A stretch of 64,000 nucleotides of DNA from Burkholderiaceae bacterium (GTDB lineage Bacteria > Pseudomonadota > Gammaproteobacteria > Burkholderiales > Burkholderiaceae_C). A program made the translations under genes and the position numbers. Under the pieces are notes generated by a model that had not been told where the DNA came from, made no database searches, and was given only the letters and a program-made list of their open reading frames with translations. The stretch covers positions 310,001 through 374,000 of the forward strand of contig JAGOPK010000002.1 in the NCBI GenBank assembly GCA_017992055.1, given 5' to 3'. This document shows positions 41,508 through 50,416 of the stretch, in pieces; positions within the stretch are counted from its first letter, which is position 1; each line of letters begins with the position of its first letter.

Positions 41508-42449
41508 ATGGCCCTGCCCTTCGTCCACGACCTCGGTGACGGCATCCACGTCATCGACACCGGCTTCCACCGCGACCACTTCGACGCCGCCTACCTGGTG
41601 GTGCAGGACGGCCATGCGCTGTTCGTCGACTGCGGCACCAACTTCTCGGTGCCGCGCCTGCTGGCGGCACTCGACGACCTGGGCCTGCCACGCGAGGCCG
41701 TGGACCATGTGATCCCCACCCATGTGCACCTGGACCATGCCGGCGGCGCCGGCGCGCTGATGCAGCAGCTGCCACGCGCCACGCTGCTGGTGCATGCACG
41801 CGGCGCGCGCCACCTGATCGACCCGGCGGCGCTGTACGCCGGGGCGCTGGCGGTCTACGGCCAGGCCGAGATGGACCGTGCCTACGGCCAGCTGGTCGGC
41901 GTGCCGGCCGAGCGTGTGCAGGCCACGACTGATGGCCAGGTGCTGGACTGGCATGGCCGGCGGCTGGAGTTCATCGACACGCCCGGCCATGCCCGCCACC
42001 ACCATTGCCTGTGGGACGAGGCCAGCCGCGGCTGGTTCACCGGTGACACCTTCGGCCTCAGCTACCGCGAGACCGACACCGAGCGCGGCGCCTGGATCAT
42101 GCCGACCTCGACGCCGGTGCAGTTCGAGCCCGAGGCGCTGAAGCGCTCGATCACCCGGCTGATGGCCCGCGACCCGCAGGCCATGTACCTGACGCACTAC
42201 AGCCGCGTGCAAGACCTGCCGCGACTGAGCAGCCTGCTGTTCGAGCAGATCGATGCGATGGTGGCGCTGGCGCTGCCGCTGAAGGACCACCCGCAGCGCC
42301 ATGCCGCCCTGGTGGCGGCCCTGGAAGACCTGTACCGCAGCCAGTTGCAGCGCCATGGCGTGGCCGATGTCGAAGCCCAGCTGCGGGGCCTGGCGCTGGA
42401 CATCGAGCTCAATGCCCAGGGCCTGGCGGTGTGGCTGGACAAGGCCTGA
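41508..42449 (+). CDS. MBL-fold metallo-hydrolase
   Basis: A 313-residue metallo-beta-lactamase-fold hydrolase. The dinuclear zinc motif is [10 protein letters not shown] (H72, H74, D76, H77); further ligands lie in [12 protein letters not shown] and FTGDTFG, and a late YLTHYSR segment supplies the last His. It has no signal peptide. Substrate unknown; the family includes glyoxalase II-like and lactonase-like enzymes, and the gloA gene 76 bp downstream makes a thioester or lactone hydrolase role attractive but unproved. Confidence 0.85.
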   Translation: MALPFVHDLGDGIHVIDTGFHRDHFDAAYLVVQDGHALFVDCGTNFSVPRLLAALDDLGLPREAVDHVIPTHVHLDHAGGAGALMQQLPRATLLVHARGARHLIDPAALYAGALAVYGQAEMDRAYGQLVGVPAERVQATTDGQVLDWHGRRLEFIDTPGHARHHHCLWDEASRGWFTGDTFGLSYRETDTERGAWIMPTSTPVQFEPEALKRSITRLMARDPQAMYLTHYSRVQDLPRLSSLLFEQIDAMVALALPLKDHPQRHAALVAALEDLYRSQLQRHGVADVEAQLRGLALDIELNAQGLAVWLDKA

Positions 42450-42525
42450 CGCGCCACCGGCCCGGCCGGCTGCGGCACACTCGCGCCCTTCCCTCCACAC
42501 GGCAACCCAAGGCAACCCTCACACC

Positions 42526-42927
42526 ATGCGCATGCTCCACACCATGCTGCGGGTCGGCAACCTGCAGCGCTCCATCGATTTCTACACCCAGGTGCTGGGC
42601 ATGCAGCTGCTGCGCACCACGCACCGGCCCGAGCAGCAGTACGACCTGGCCTTCGTCGGCTATGGCGGCAACCCCGACCAGGCCGAGATCGAGCTGACCT
42701 ACAACTACGGCGTCGACAAGTACGACATCGGCAGCGGCTATGGCCACATCGCCATCGGCGTGTCCGATGCCGCCGCCACCTGCGAGGCGGTGCGTGCCAA
42801 GGCCGCCGCTCTGGGCGGTGCGATCACGCGCGAGGCCGGCCCAGTCAAGGGCGGCAGCACGGTGATTGCCTTCATCACCGATCCCGACGGCTACAAGATC
42901 GAACTGATCGAACGCCGCGACGCCTGA
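42526..42927 (+). CDS. gloA: lactoylglutathione lyase (glyoxalase I)
   Basis: GloA isomerises the hemithioacetal of methylglyoxal and glutathione to S-lactoylglutathione. The 133-residue protein is of the short bacterial, Ni-type length. Metal ligands: His5 (MLHTMLRV), Glu in EIELTYN, His in GYGHIAIGV, Glu in YKIELIERR. The substrate-binding motif [11 protein letters not shown] is present. Followed by a bidirectional terminator. Confidence 0.96.
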   Translation: MRMLHTMLRVGNLQRSIDFYTQVLGMQLLRTTHRPEQQYDLAFVGYGGNPDQAEIELTYNYGVDKYDIGSGYGHIAIGVSDAAATCEAVRAKAAALGGAITREAGPVKGGSTVIAFITDPDGYKIELIERRDA

Positions 42928-42945
42928 CGCACCAAGGCATGAAAA

Positions 42946-42974
42946 ACGGACCCCTCGGGGTCCGTCCTTTTTTT
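42946..42974. terminator. bidirectional intrinsic terminator between gloA and the desaturase
   Basis: Stem ACGGACCC (42946-42953) and GGGTCCGT (42958-42965), CTCG tetraloop, followed on the plus strand by CCTTTTTTT. On the minus strand the hairpin is followed by TTTTTC. It can end both convergent genes. Confidence 0.92.
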
Positions 42975-42992
42975 GGGGGCCGCGGGCCAGGC

Positions 42993-44216
42993 TCAGGCGT
43001 GGGCGGCGCGCAGCTTCAGCGAGAACTCGGCCAGGGCCTCGATGCCGCTGGCCTCGGCCTTCTTGCACCAGGCCTGCAGGTCGGCCACCAACTGCTCGGC
43101 CGAGACATTGGTGCGTGTCCACAGCTGGCGCAGCTCTTCGCGCATGGCCAGCAGCTTGGCCAGCTGCGGGCTTTGGCTGACCACCGCGGCCAGCTGCGGC
43201 TTGACCGCCTGCGGGATCTTCTCGTCGTCGCGGTGCAGCCAGCGCTGGGCGATCTTCCACTCGGCCAGGCGGGTGGCCGGCAGGCCATGCGGCTTGAGCC
43301 GGGCGACCTCGGCTGCGCAGGCGGCACGCACATCGGCGGCGTACTTGGCCATCACCTCGTAGCGGTTGGCGATGATGGCTTCCAGCGTCTTGCTGTCGGC
43401 CACCGGCTTGATGCTGCCCAGTGCCAGCTTGGGCGGGGTCTTCTTGACCTTGGCCCAGCCGATCATCTCCATGGCGCGGATATAGCCCCAGCCGATGTCG
43501 AACTCGAAGGGCTTGACCGAGAACTTGGCGGAGGTCGGATAGGTGTGGTGGTTGTTGTGCAGCTCTTCGCCGCCGATGATCAGACCCCAGGGCGAGACAT
43601 TGGTGGAGGCATCCACCGCCTCGAAGTTGCGGTAGCCCCAGTAGTGGCCGATGCCGTTGATGACGCCGGCGGCCCAGATCGGGATCCACAGCATCTGCAC
43701 CGCCCACACGGTGAGGCCCAGCACGCCGAACACCGCGACGTTGATGATCAGCATCAGGCTCACGCCCAGCGCGCTGTGGCGGGTGTAGAGGTTGCGCTCG
43801 ATCCAGTCGTCGGGCACGCCGTGGCTGTACTTCTTGATCGTCTCGGCGTTCTTGGCCTCGGCGCGGTACAACTCGGCGCCGGTCAGCAGCACGGTGTTGA
43901 TGCCTCGCGTGATCGGGCTGTGCGGGTCTTCTTCGGTCTCGCACTTGGCGTGGTGCTTGCGGTGGATGGCGACCCATTCGCGCGTCACCATGCCGGTGGT
44001 CAGCCACAGCCAGAAGCGGAAGAAATGCGACGGGACAGGCCCCAGCTCCAGCGCCCGGTGCGCCTGCGCCCGGTGCAGGAAGATCGTCACCGCGGCGATG
44101 GTGACATGCGTCATCGCCAGCGTCACCAGCAGCACCTGCCACCAGGTGGCGGTGGACCACAGCCCATGGGCAGCCCAGTTCAGCAGGCCGTCGGCAAGGG
44201 TCGAAAACTCGTTCAT
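42993..44216 (-). CDS. acyl-CoA/fatty acid desaturase
   Basis: A 407-residue membrane-bound diiron desaturase. Three histidine boxes: HRAQAH (48-53), HRKHH (85-89) and HNNHH (about 218-222). Several membrane helices (VLLVTLAMTHVTIAAVTIFL; MLIINVAVFGVLGLTVWAVQ). A ~130-residue C-terminal soluble extension rich in Ala, Lys and Glu (after KTPPKLALGS) is found in related Burkholderiales desaturases. Probably introduces a delta-9 double bond into acyl-CoA or lipid chains. ATG at 44216 preferred; an in-frame TTG three codons earlier exists. The upstream region contains a palindrome. Confidence 0.92.
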   Translation of the reverse strand: MNEFSTLADGLLNWAAHGLWSTATWWQVLLVTLAMTHVTIAAVTIFLHRAQAHRALELGPVPSHFFRFWLWLTTGMVTREWVAIHRKHHAKCETEEDPHSPITRGINTVLLTGAELYRAEAKNAETIKKYSHGVPDDWIERNLYTRHSALGVSLMLIINVAVFGVLGLTVWAVQMLWIPIWAAGVINGIGHYWGYRNFEAVDASTNVSPWGLIIGGEELHNNHHTYPTSAKFSVKPFEFDIGWGYIRAMEMIGWAKVKKTPPKLALGSIKPVADSKTLEAIIANRYEVMAKYAADVRAACAAEVARLKPHGLPATRLAEWKIAQRWLHRDDEKIPQAVKPQLAAVVSQSPQLAKLLAMREELRQLWTRTNVSAEQLVADLQAWCKKAEASGIEALAEFSLKLRAAHA

Positions 44217-44303
44217 CGCATCCAATCTGTTCCGCCGCTCGATATGACGGATTCAACGATTTTAGGGGGTATGCCCGCTCCGCGGTTGGTGGGAACTGTC
44301 TGG

Positions 44304-44335
44304 CAAACCCGGGTTTGTCCTGCAATGGACTGCAA
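44304..44335. promoter_or_regulatory. palindrome and CTGCAA repeats upstream of the desaturase gene
   Basis: A perfect 14-bp palindrome, CAAACCCGGGTTTG (44304-44317), overlaps a block with two CTGCAA hexamers 10 bp apart (44320-44335). It lies about 90-120 bp upstream of the desaturase ATG, behind a TAAAAT -10-like hexamer at 44264-44259 (minus strand). A very similar block occurs before the small gene at 49204. Likely a regulator site; the regulator is unknown. Confidence 0.4.
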
Positions 44336-44345
44336 TTGATGTGGA

Positions 44346-45605
44346 TCAGTTCCTTTGCCAGACCGCGGCGAAGAAGCCGTCGGTGGCATGGCGCTGCGGC
44401 CACAGGCGCAGGCAGTCGTTGCTGACCAATTGCTCGGCGGCCTCGACATGGGCCTTGTCCAGCACCTCGGCCGCGGGCAGCGGGCTGAAGTCGGCATGGG
44501 CGGCGCTGAAGGCCTGCACCACCTCCTCGTTTTCGGCACGCAGCAGGCTGCAGGTGGCATAGACCAGGCGGCCGCCAGGCTTGACCAGGCGACAGGCGCT
44601 GTCGAGGATGGCCTGCTGCTTGACCTGCAGTTCGGCCACCGCCTTGGGGCTTTGGCGCCACTTCAGATCGGGATTGCGGCGCAGCGTGCCCAGGCCCGAG
44701 CACGGCGCATCGACCAGCACGCGGTCGATCTTGCCGGCCAGGCGCTTGATGCGCTCGTCGCGCTCGTGCGCGATCTGCGCCGGATGCACATTGCTCAGCC
44801 CGCTGCGCGCCAGCCGGGGCTTGAGCGCATCCAGCCGGTGGCCCGACACATCAAACGCATACAAGCGGCCGGTGGAGCGCATGGCCGCGCCCAGCGCCAG
44901 GGTCTTGCCGCCGGCGCCAGCGCAGAAGTCGACCACCATCTCGCCACGCTTGGCATCCACCAGCAGGGCCAGCAGTTGGCTGCCCTCGTCCTGCACTTCC
45001 ACGTCGCCGCGGTTGAACATGGCCAGCTTCTGCAGCGCCGGCTTGCCCTGCACGCGGATGCCCCAGGGAGAATGCGGCGTGGCGCGGGCCTCCACGCCCA
45101 GGGCCTTGAGCTCGGCCAGGATGTCTTCGCGCTTGGCCTTGAGCAGGTTGACGCGCAGGTCCAGCGGCGCGGCCTCGTCGAGTGCCGCCACCAGGGCCCA
45201 GAAGTCGGCCTCGTCCAGCTCGGCCTTCAGCGCGCCGGCCAGCCAGTCGGGCAGGTTGTGGCGCAGCTTCTCGGGCAGGGTGCTGCGGTCGACGCCACGC
45301 ACCTGGTCGCGCCACACATGCTCATTCGGGCCCAGGGCGCCACGCAGCAGATTGCTGTCGCCGGCCCAGGCCAGGATGGCCAGGCGGCGCTCCAGCGCGC
45401 CGGTGCCACTTTGCGCCAGGTTCTGCAACAGAGGTCGGCGGCGCAGCACGGCATAGGCGGTCTCGGCCAGCGCATGGCGCTCGCGTTGGCCCAGGTTCTT
45501 GTGCTTGCGAAAGAAGGCGGAAACGATGCCGTCGGCCGGCGCGTCGAGCTTGAGCACGGCACGCAGCAGCTCGGTGGCCAGGTCCAGCAGGGCGGTAGGA
45601 TGCAT
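44346..45605 (-). CDS. rsmB: RsmB/NOP-family 16S rRNA (cytosine-5) methyltransferase
   Basis: A 419-residue m5C RNA methyltransferase. The AdoMet-binding motif is VVDFCAGAGGKTLALG, the release Cys lies in DAPCSGLGTLRRNPDLKW and the catalytic Cys in GGRLVYATCSLLRAENE. N-terminal NusB-like helices (AETAYAVLRRRPLL) fit RsmB-type enzymes, which methylate C967 of 16S rRNA, but some Burkholderiales homologues are only generically RsmB/NOP; position specificity is an inference. The ATG at 45605 is used. Confidence 0.85.
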   Translation of the reverse strand: MHPTALLDLATELLRAVLKLDAPADGIVSAFFRKHKNLGQRERHALAETAYAVLRRRPLLQNLAQSGTGALERRLAILAWAGDSNLLRGALGPNEHVWRDQVRGVDRSTLPEKLRHNLPDWLAGALKAELDEADFWALVAALDEAAPLDLRVNLLKAKREDILAELKALGVEARATPHSPWGIRVQGKPALQKLAMFNRGDVEVQDEGSQLLALLVDAKRGEMVVDFCAGAGGKTLALGAAMRSTGRLYAFDVSGHRLDALKPRLARSGLSNVHPAQIAHERDERIKRLAGKIDRVLVDAPCSGLGTLRRNPDLKWRQSPKAVAELQVKQQAILDSACRLVKPGGRLVYATCSLLRAENEEVVQAFSAAHADFSPLPAAEVLDKAHVEAAEQLVSNDCLRLWPQRHATDGFFAAVWQRN

Positions 45606-45633
45606 CGGCACGATTATCCCTGCGCCCGCCAAC

Positions 45634-45864
45634 ATGTCCGACCTGCCGCCGCTGCCGCCCACGCCCACCGGGCGCTACCGCCACTACAAGGGCAACGAGT
45701 ACGAGCTGATCGGCGCCGTGCGCCACAGCGAGACGCTGGAGCCGCTGGTGCTGTACCGGCCGCTGTATGGCGAGGGCGCGCTGTGGGTGCGGCCGCATGC
45801 GATGTTCTTCGAGACCGTGCTCGTCGACGGCATCGAACGGCCGCGCTTCGAGAAGATCAGCTGA
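45634..45864 (+). CDS. DUF1653 protein
   Basis: A 76-residue protein with the DUF1653 pattern: GRYRHYKGNEYELIGAVRHSETLEPLVLYRPLYGEGALWVRPHAMFFE. It is a small beta-rich domain, of unknown function in bacteria. Starts 28 bp from the divergent rsmB gene; its stop overlaps the convergent purN stop by 8 bp. Confidence 0.88.
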   Translation: MSDLPPLPPTPTGRYRHYKGNEYELIGAVRHSETLEPLVLYRPLYGEGALWVRPHAMFFETVLVDGIERPRFEKIS

Positions 45865-46489
45865 ACAGCCACTGCGCCGCGCCGTCGCGGTGCAGCACAC
45901 GGCCGTCGTCGCCGAGCTGCAGCCGGTCCTCGACAAACCAGCGCACGGCCTCGGGATACAGCCGGTGCTCCACCGCCAGCACCCGCTCGGCCAGCCGCTG
46001 CGGCGTGTCGTCGGACTGCACCGGCACCGCGCCCTGGGCCACAATGGGCCCGTGGTCCAGCGTCGGCGTGACGAAGTGCACCGTGCAGCCGGCCAGCTTG
46101 CAGCCGGCCTCGATCGCCCGCTGGTGCGTGTGCAGGCCGGCAAAGGCCGGCAGCAGCGACGGGTGGATGTTCAGCAGCCGGCCGGCATAGCGCTGCACAA
46201 AGGCATCGCCCAGGATGCGCATGAAGCCGGCCAGCACCACCAGGTCGGGCGCATGGGCGTCGATGGCCGCGGCCAGGGCCGCATCGAAGGCCGCGCGCTC
46301 GGCATGCTGGCGGTGGTCGACCACCTGGGTGGCAATGCCCTGGCCGGCGGCGTACTGCAGGCCGCTGGCCTCGGGCCGGTTGCTGATCACCGCCACCACC
46401 CGGGCCGGCCAGGCCTCGCCGGCGCAGCGCTGCACGATGGCCTCCATGTTGCTGCCGCGGCCGGAAATCAGGATGACGATGCGCTTCAT
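45857..46489 (-). CDS. purN: phosphoribosylglycinamide formyltransferase
   Basis: PurN transfers a formyl group from 10-formyl-THF to GAR in de novo purine synthesis. 210 residues, full length. Motifs: LISGRGSNMEAI (N-terminal phosphate loop), ISNRPEA, VLAGFMRIL, and the catalytic set NIHPSLLPAFAGLHTHQRAIEAG with CTVHFVTPTLDHGPIVAQ (Asn, His, Asp triad). Single gene here; other pur genes are not adjacent. Confidence 0.96.
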   Translation of the reverse strand: MKRIVILISGRGSNMEAIVQRCAGEAWPARVVAVISNRPEASGLQYAAGQGIATQVVDHRQHAERAAFDAALAAAIDAHAPDLVVLAGFMRILGDAFVQRYAGRLLNIHPSLLPAFAGLHTHQRAIEAGCKLAGCTVHFVTPTLDHGPIVAQGAVPVQSDDTPQRLAERVLAVEHRLYPEAVRWFVEDRLQLGDDGRVLHRDGAAQWLFS

Positions 46490-46576
46490 GGCGGGGCAAG
46501 ACCGACGAGGGGCGGCAGTGTAAGCGGTGGCCTCTGACACAATCGCCGGCTTCCTCCCCTGCCCCCTCCAGCTGCC

Positions 46577-47776
46577 ATGCGACCCCGCGTTCTCTCCGGC
46601 ATGCGCCCCACCGGCGCGCTGCACCTCGGCCACTACCACGGCGCGCTCAAGAACTGGGTCAGGCTGCAGGACCAGTACGACTGCTTCTACTTCGTCGCCG
46701 ACTGGCATGCGCTGACCACGCACTACGAGGAGCGCGAGGTCATCGAGCGCAATGTCTACGAGATGGTCATCGACTGGCTGGCCTCGGGCCTGGACCCGGA
46801 GAAGGCCACGATCTTCATCCAGAGCCGCCTGCCAGAGCATGCCGAGCTGTTCACGCTCTTGGCCATGGGCACGCCGCTGGGCTGGCTGGAACGTGTGCCG
46901 ACCTACAAGGACCAGATCGAGAAGCTCAAGGACAAGGACCTCACCACCTACGGCTTCCTCGGCTATCCGCTGCTGCAGGCCGCCGACATCCTGATCTACA
47001 AGGCCGGCTTCGTGCCGGTGGGCGAAGACCAGGCCTCGCACGTGGAACTCACGCGCGAGGTGGCGCGGCGCTTCAACCACCTGTACGGCCGCGGCAGCGA
47101 CTTCGACGCGCGTGTGGCCGCGGCCCTGGCCAAGCTGGGCAAGGACGATGCGCGCTACCTGGAGAAGCAGCGCAAGGCCCATGGCCAGGACGGTTCCACC
47201 GAGGCCCTGGCCAAGGGCGAGATGGTCATCCGCAAGGCCGGCGTGGTGCTGGACGAAGCCGAGACCGAGCTGCTGCTGGGCCACCTCAAGGGCAGCGGCC
47301 GCACGGTGCTGCCCGAGCCCCAGGTGCTGCTCACCGAAACCAGCAAGCTGCCCGGCCTGGACGGCGCCAAGATGAGCAAGAGCTACGGCAATGCCATCGC
47401 CATGCGCGAGGAGCCCGAGGCCGTGCGCCTGAAGATCAACCGCATGCCCACCGATCCGCAGCGCCAGCGCCGCACCGACGTGGGCGACCCCGAGCGCTGC
47501 CCGGTGTGGAAGTTCCACCAGGTCTATTCGGATGCCGAGACCCAGGCCTGGGCCCGCCAGGGCTGCACCACCGCCGGCATCGGTTGCCTGGACTGCAAGG
47601 CGCCGGTGGCCGATGCGGTGATCCGCGAGCAGCAGCCCTGGCGCGAGCGCGCAGAGCAGTACCTGGCCAATCCCAAGCAGGTGCACTGGATCGTCGAGAT
47701 GGGCACCGAGCGGGCCCGCACCGTGGCCCGCCAGACCATGAAGGACGTGCGCGAGGCGATGGGCCTGGCGTATTGA
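46577..47776 (+). CDS. trpS: tryptophanyl-tRNA synthetase
   Basis: A 399-residue class Ic aminoacyl-tRNA synthetase. Signature HLGH (16-19) in the first strand and KMSKS (265-269; DGAKMSKSYGN) are intact. TrpRS-specific segments include GEDQASHVELTREVARRFN. The length is larger than E. coli TrpS (about 334) owing to an insertion around residues 175-240 (GKDDARYLEKQRKAHGQDGS region), as in many beta-proteobacterial TrpRS. The start codon ATG at 46577 is immediately before the RVLSGMRPTG motif. Confidence 0.96.
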   Translation: MRPRVLSGMRPTGALHLGHYHGALKNWVRLQDQYDCFYFVADWHALTTHYEEREVIERNVYEMVIDWLASGLDPEKATIFIQSRLPEHAELFTLLAMGTPLGWLERVPTYKDQIEKLKDKDLTTYGFLGYPLLQAADILIYKAGFVPVGEDQASHVELTREVARRFNHLYGRGSDFDARVAAALAKLGKDDARYLEKQRKAHGQDGSTEALAKGEMVIRKAGVVLDEAETELLLGHLKGSGRTVLPEPQVLLTETSKLPGLDGAKMSKSYGNAIAMREEPEAVRLKINRMPTDPQRQRRTDVGDPERCPVWKFHQVYSDAETQAWARQGCTTAGIGCLDCKAPVADAVIREQQPWRERAEQYLANPKQVHWIVEMGTERARTVARQTMKDVREAMGLAY

Positions 47777-47779
47777 GGC

Positions 47780-48976
47780 TCAGTCCGCCGGCAGCAGCGT
47801 GGCCTGCGGCGGATTGCTGTCGCCGTACATCACCACGCGGTTTCGGCCGGCGCGCTTGGCCTCGTACAGCGCCTGATCGGCGCGGCCATACAGGCGGTCG
47901 GCACTGAGCTGGGTGTCGGATGCTGCCAGCGCGATGCCGGCCGACACCGTCACCTGCACCGGCAGGCCCTGGGCATCCAGGGCTGCGGTGCTGGCCGCCA
48001 CCGCCGAACGCACCGATTCGACCAGGCTGCGCGCGCCGGCGGCATCGGTGCCCGGCAGCACCAGGCCGAATTCTTCGCCGCCGGTGCGGCCCAGCGCATC
48101 GGAGGCGCGCAGCCGCTGGCGCACGGTTCGGGCGAAATGGCGCAGCACCTCGTCGCCGACGCGGTGCCCATGGCTGTCGTTGACCTGCTTGAAATGGTCC
48201 AGGTCCAGCAGCACAAAGGCCAGCGGCCGGCCATCGCGGCGCGCGCGCTGCAGTTCGTGGGCCAGCAGCGCATCGGTGGTGCTGCGGTTGAGGCAGCCGG
48301 TCATGCCATCGTGGCTGGCCAGTTGCTCCATCTGGCCAGCGACGCGCTCGAACACCGCCAGCAGAAAGCCGAAGCCGGCGCCGAGCAGGCACATGAAGGA
48401 CATCAGAAAGGTCAGGCCCTGGCCCAGGCTGGGCTGCAGCAGCGCGGTGTAGTCGCCCGGCACCCACAGCGCATGCACGCCGCGCAGCAGCAGGGCCGCC
48501 GAAGCCAGGCCCAGCGTCAGGGCCACGGTGCGCAGCGAGCGCTCGGTCGGCGCGGCATGGCGCAGGATCATCCACACCGCCGGCAGCAGCAGGGCCACGA
48601 AGACGAAGGACAGCAGGCTGGTGCGCAGGTTCAGCGGCCAGGCCAGCATGCCCACCAGGCCCAGCCAGATCAGCGGCTGCACACGCAGCGGCCAGCGTGG
48701 CGGCGGCCCTTCGCGCAGCAGCATGTGCACGGCCTGCACATAAAAGCCCATGCCCAGCGCCAGCAGGCCATTGCCGACGACGATGGACAGGCCCAGCGGC
48801 AGCAGCTCGCGCGCGGCCAGGCCGGCAAAGCCCAGCAGCAGGGCCCAGGAGCCGGCGGCCCAGCGCCGCAGCTCCGGGCGGCCGCGCACGCCGCCCTGCG
48901 CCAGGCCGAGCTCGGCATTCAGCAGCAGGAAGCCCAGCAGCAGGGCCACCATCAGCGTCGGGATGTGCAGGTTCAT
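47780..48976 (-). CDS. membrane-bound diguanylate cyclase (GGDEF)
   Basis: A 398-residue protein with six to seven N-terminal membrane helices (residues 1-~205, MASE-like sensor) and a C-terminal GGDEF domain making cyclic-di-GMP. The domain starts ASHDGMTGCLNRSTTD, has LDLDHFKQVNDSHGH, the active-site loop GGEEF near residue 300 and GRADQALYEAKRAGRNRVV. An RASD I-site sits exactly five residues before GGEEF, so product inhibition is expected. ATG at 48976 is preferred; an upstream in-frame ATG would add an unlikely Arg-rich 20-residue head. Ends 3 bp from trpS stop (convergent). Confidence 0.93.
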   Translation of the reverse strand: MNLHIPTLMVALLLGFLLLNAELGLAQGGVRGRPELRRWAAGSWALLLGFAGLAARELLPLGLSIVVGNGLLALGMGFYVQAVHMLLREGPPPRWPLRVQPLIWLGLVGMLAWPLNLRTSLLSFVFVALLLPAVWMILRHAAPTERSLRTVALTLGLASAALLLRGVHALWVPGDYTALLQPSLGQGLTFLMSFMCLLGAGFGFLLAVFERVAGQMEQLASHDGMTGCLNRSTTDALLAHELQRARRDGRPLAFVLLDLDHFKQVNDSHGHRVGDEVLRHFARTVRQRLRASDALGRTGGEEFGLVLPGTDAAGARSLVESVRSAVAASTAALDAQGLPVQVTVSAGIALAASDTQLSADRLYGRADQALYEAKRAGRNRVVMYGDSNPPQATLLPAD

Positions 48977-49139
48977 CGGGCGGGGATGGCGGCGACGGTG
49001 CCGCCGCCGCAGTATCCCCTGACCGCGCATGGCCACCGGCCCACGCGTTGCGGGGCCGCGGCGTGACCCCTGTCACGGCCCCGGAACTGGCGCAGGATTG
49101 CCCAGCTTCTTGATCCGTGCAAAGAACTGGGGTTTACCC

Positions 49140-49192
49140 TATACTGCACTGCAACACGAATCCAATCCGGGTTCGTTCTGCAAGACCTGCAA
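49140..49192 (+). promoter_or_regulatory. putative promoter and repeat block before the small gene at 49204
   Basis: TATACT at 49140-49145 is a good -10 hexamer; TTGATC 24 bp upstream is too far to be its -35. Downstream, CTGCACTGCAA, then CCGGGTTCGTTCTGCAA (49167-49183) and CTGCAA again (49187-49192) overlap the leader, resembling the block upstream of the desaturase. The SD AAGGAG follows directly. Confidence 0.4.
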
Positions 49193-49203
49193 GGAGTCAT
49201 ACC

Positions 49204-49464
49204 ATGACCAGCGCTTCCATGACCTTCGGCCGCCCGACCCGCGTGGCGGTTCCCCGCGGCTCGCTGTGGTTCGCCTCGGCCGCCGCCGCCCTGATCCAGG
49301 GCCTGCGCCGCCTCGACCGCTGGCAGCTGAGCCTGCACCGCGAAGAGCCCAAGACCGCCGACGACGTGCTGGCCTGGGCCAAGCGCATCGAGTCCAGCGA
49401 TCCGGGCTTTGCCGCCGACCTGCGCGCCGCCGCGCTGCGCAGCCAGGGCCAGGACCAGGCCTGA
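49204..49464 (+). CDS. small conserved hypothetical protein
   Basis: An 86-residue soluble protein with a weakly hydrophobic segment (GSLWFASAAAALIQGLRRL, ~20-38) followed by a charged helical tail (TADDVLAWAKRIESSDPGFAADLRAAALR). A clear SD (AAGGAG, 7 nt) and its own -10 support a real gene. I do not recognise a named family. Small proteins of this size and tail pattern appear in related betaproteobacteria. Its leader carries CTGCAA repeats. Confidence 0.7.
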   Translation: MTSASMTFGRPTRVAVPRGSLWFASAAAALIQGLRRLDRWQLSLHREEPKTADDVLAWAKRIESSDPGFAADLRAAALRSQGQDQA

Positions 49465-49585
49465 TCCCGGTGCCACCGGCTCCGGGGGCTGGCCCCTGGG
49501 GTTTTTCGGGTCTGTTCCGCTGGTGCGGCGGCCATGGCCGCGCCGACAATCCGGTCTGGGCGCGCTCTGGCGCCGCTGGTGGACC

Positions 49586-50416
49586 ATGGACCCGAAACAC
49601 AATCAAGCAGCCGTCGTTGGGACGCTGAACCGCCGCCGCTGGCTGCATGCCTGCGGCCTGATCGGCGCCACCGCGGCGGCCTCTGCCGGCAGCGGCTGCG
49701 CCCTGCTGGCCCCGGGCGCCGAGGCCGAAGGCCACGACGCCGCGGCACACAGCCCGCCGGCGCCGGTGGTGCTGCCGTTTTCGGCCGCCGCGCCTGGCGA
49801 CGTGCCCGTGGGCTGGCGGCCCTATGTGCTGCGCCGCGACCTGCCGCGCACGCGCTATGCCACCACCGACCTGGGCGACCGCCGCGTGCTGCATGCACGC
49901 GCGCGCCGCTCGGCCACCGGCCTGCACTGCGCGGTGGACATCGATCCGCTGCAGCAGCGCCACCTGGACTTCAGCTGGAAGGTGCGCGCGGTCGAGCGCC
50001 AGGCCGATGTCTCGGCCGCCGAGCGCGACGACTGCCCGGCGCGGCTGATCGTGGCCTTCGACGGCGACCACCAGCGCCTGTCGCTGCGCGACCGCCTGCT
50101 GTTCGACCAGGTGGAGCTGTTCACCGGCCAGCGCCTGCCGTTCGCGATGCTGATGTACGTGTGGGACGGCGGCAGCCATGCGCCCGAGTCGGTGCACCGC
50201 AACCACCGCACCGCGCGCATCCAGTACCTGACGGTGGAAAGCGGCCATGCCCGCGCCGGCCAGTGGCTGCACTACCGCCGCGACGTGGTGGCCGACTACC
50301 AGCGGGTGTATGGCGAGGCACCGGGCCGCATCGTCGGCGTGGGCGTGCTCACCGATGCCGATGCGCTGAAGCTGGACCTCGAAGCCTGGTACGGCGACAT
50401 CGCGCTGCGCGCCTGA
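49586..50416 (+). CDS. DUF3047 exported protein
   Basis: A 276-residue DUF3047 protein. The N-terminus has NRRRWLHACGLIGATAAASAGSGC: a twin-arginine-like n-region, hydrophobic stretch and possible lipobox (GSGC), so it is exported and perhaps lipidated. Domain motifs: GWRPYVLRRDLPRTRYATTD, LDFSWKVRA, ARLIVAFDGDHQRL, LMYVWDGG, and IVGVGVLTDADAL. Function unknown; the beta-sandwich pattern suggests ligand or carbohydrate binding. Convergent with the histidine kinase gene, whose stop directly abuts. Confidence 0.85.
   Translation: MDPKHNQAAVVGTLNRRRWLHACGLIGATAAASAGSGCALLAPGAEAEGHDAAAHSPPAPVVLPFSAAAPGDVPVGWRPYVLRRDLPRTRYATTDLGDRRVLHARARRSATGLHCAVDIDPLQQRHLDFSWKVRAVERQADVSAAERDDCPARLIVAFDGDHQRLSLRDRLLFDQVELFTGQRLPFAMLMYVWDGGSHAPESVHRNHRTARIQYLTVESGHARAGQWLHYRRDVVADYQRVYGEAPGRIVGVGVLTDADALKLDLEAWYGDIALRA

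Noticed and set aside
42409..44703. A 764-codon minus-strand frame running through the desaturase region
   Set aside because: It is an alternative frame over the desaturase and gloA; it lacks domain structure while the desaturase frame has all histidine boxes.
49140..49192. A PhaR (polyhydroxybutyrate regulator) operator before the small gene
   Set aside because: TGC/GCA repeats are suggestive, but the symmetry is imperfect and the downstream protein does not look like a phasin.
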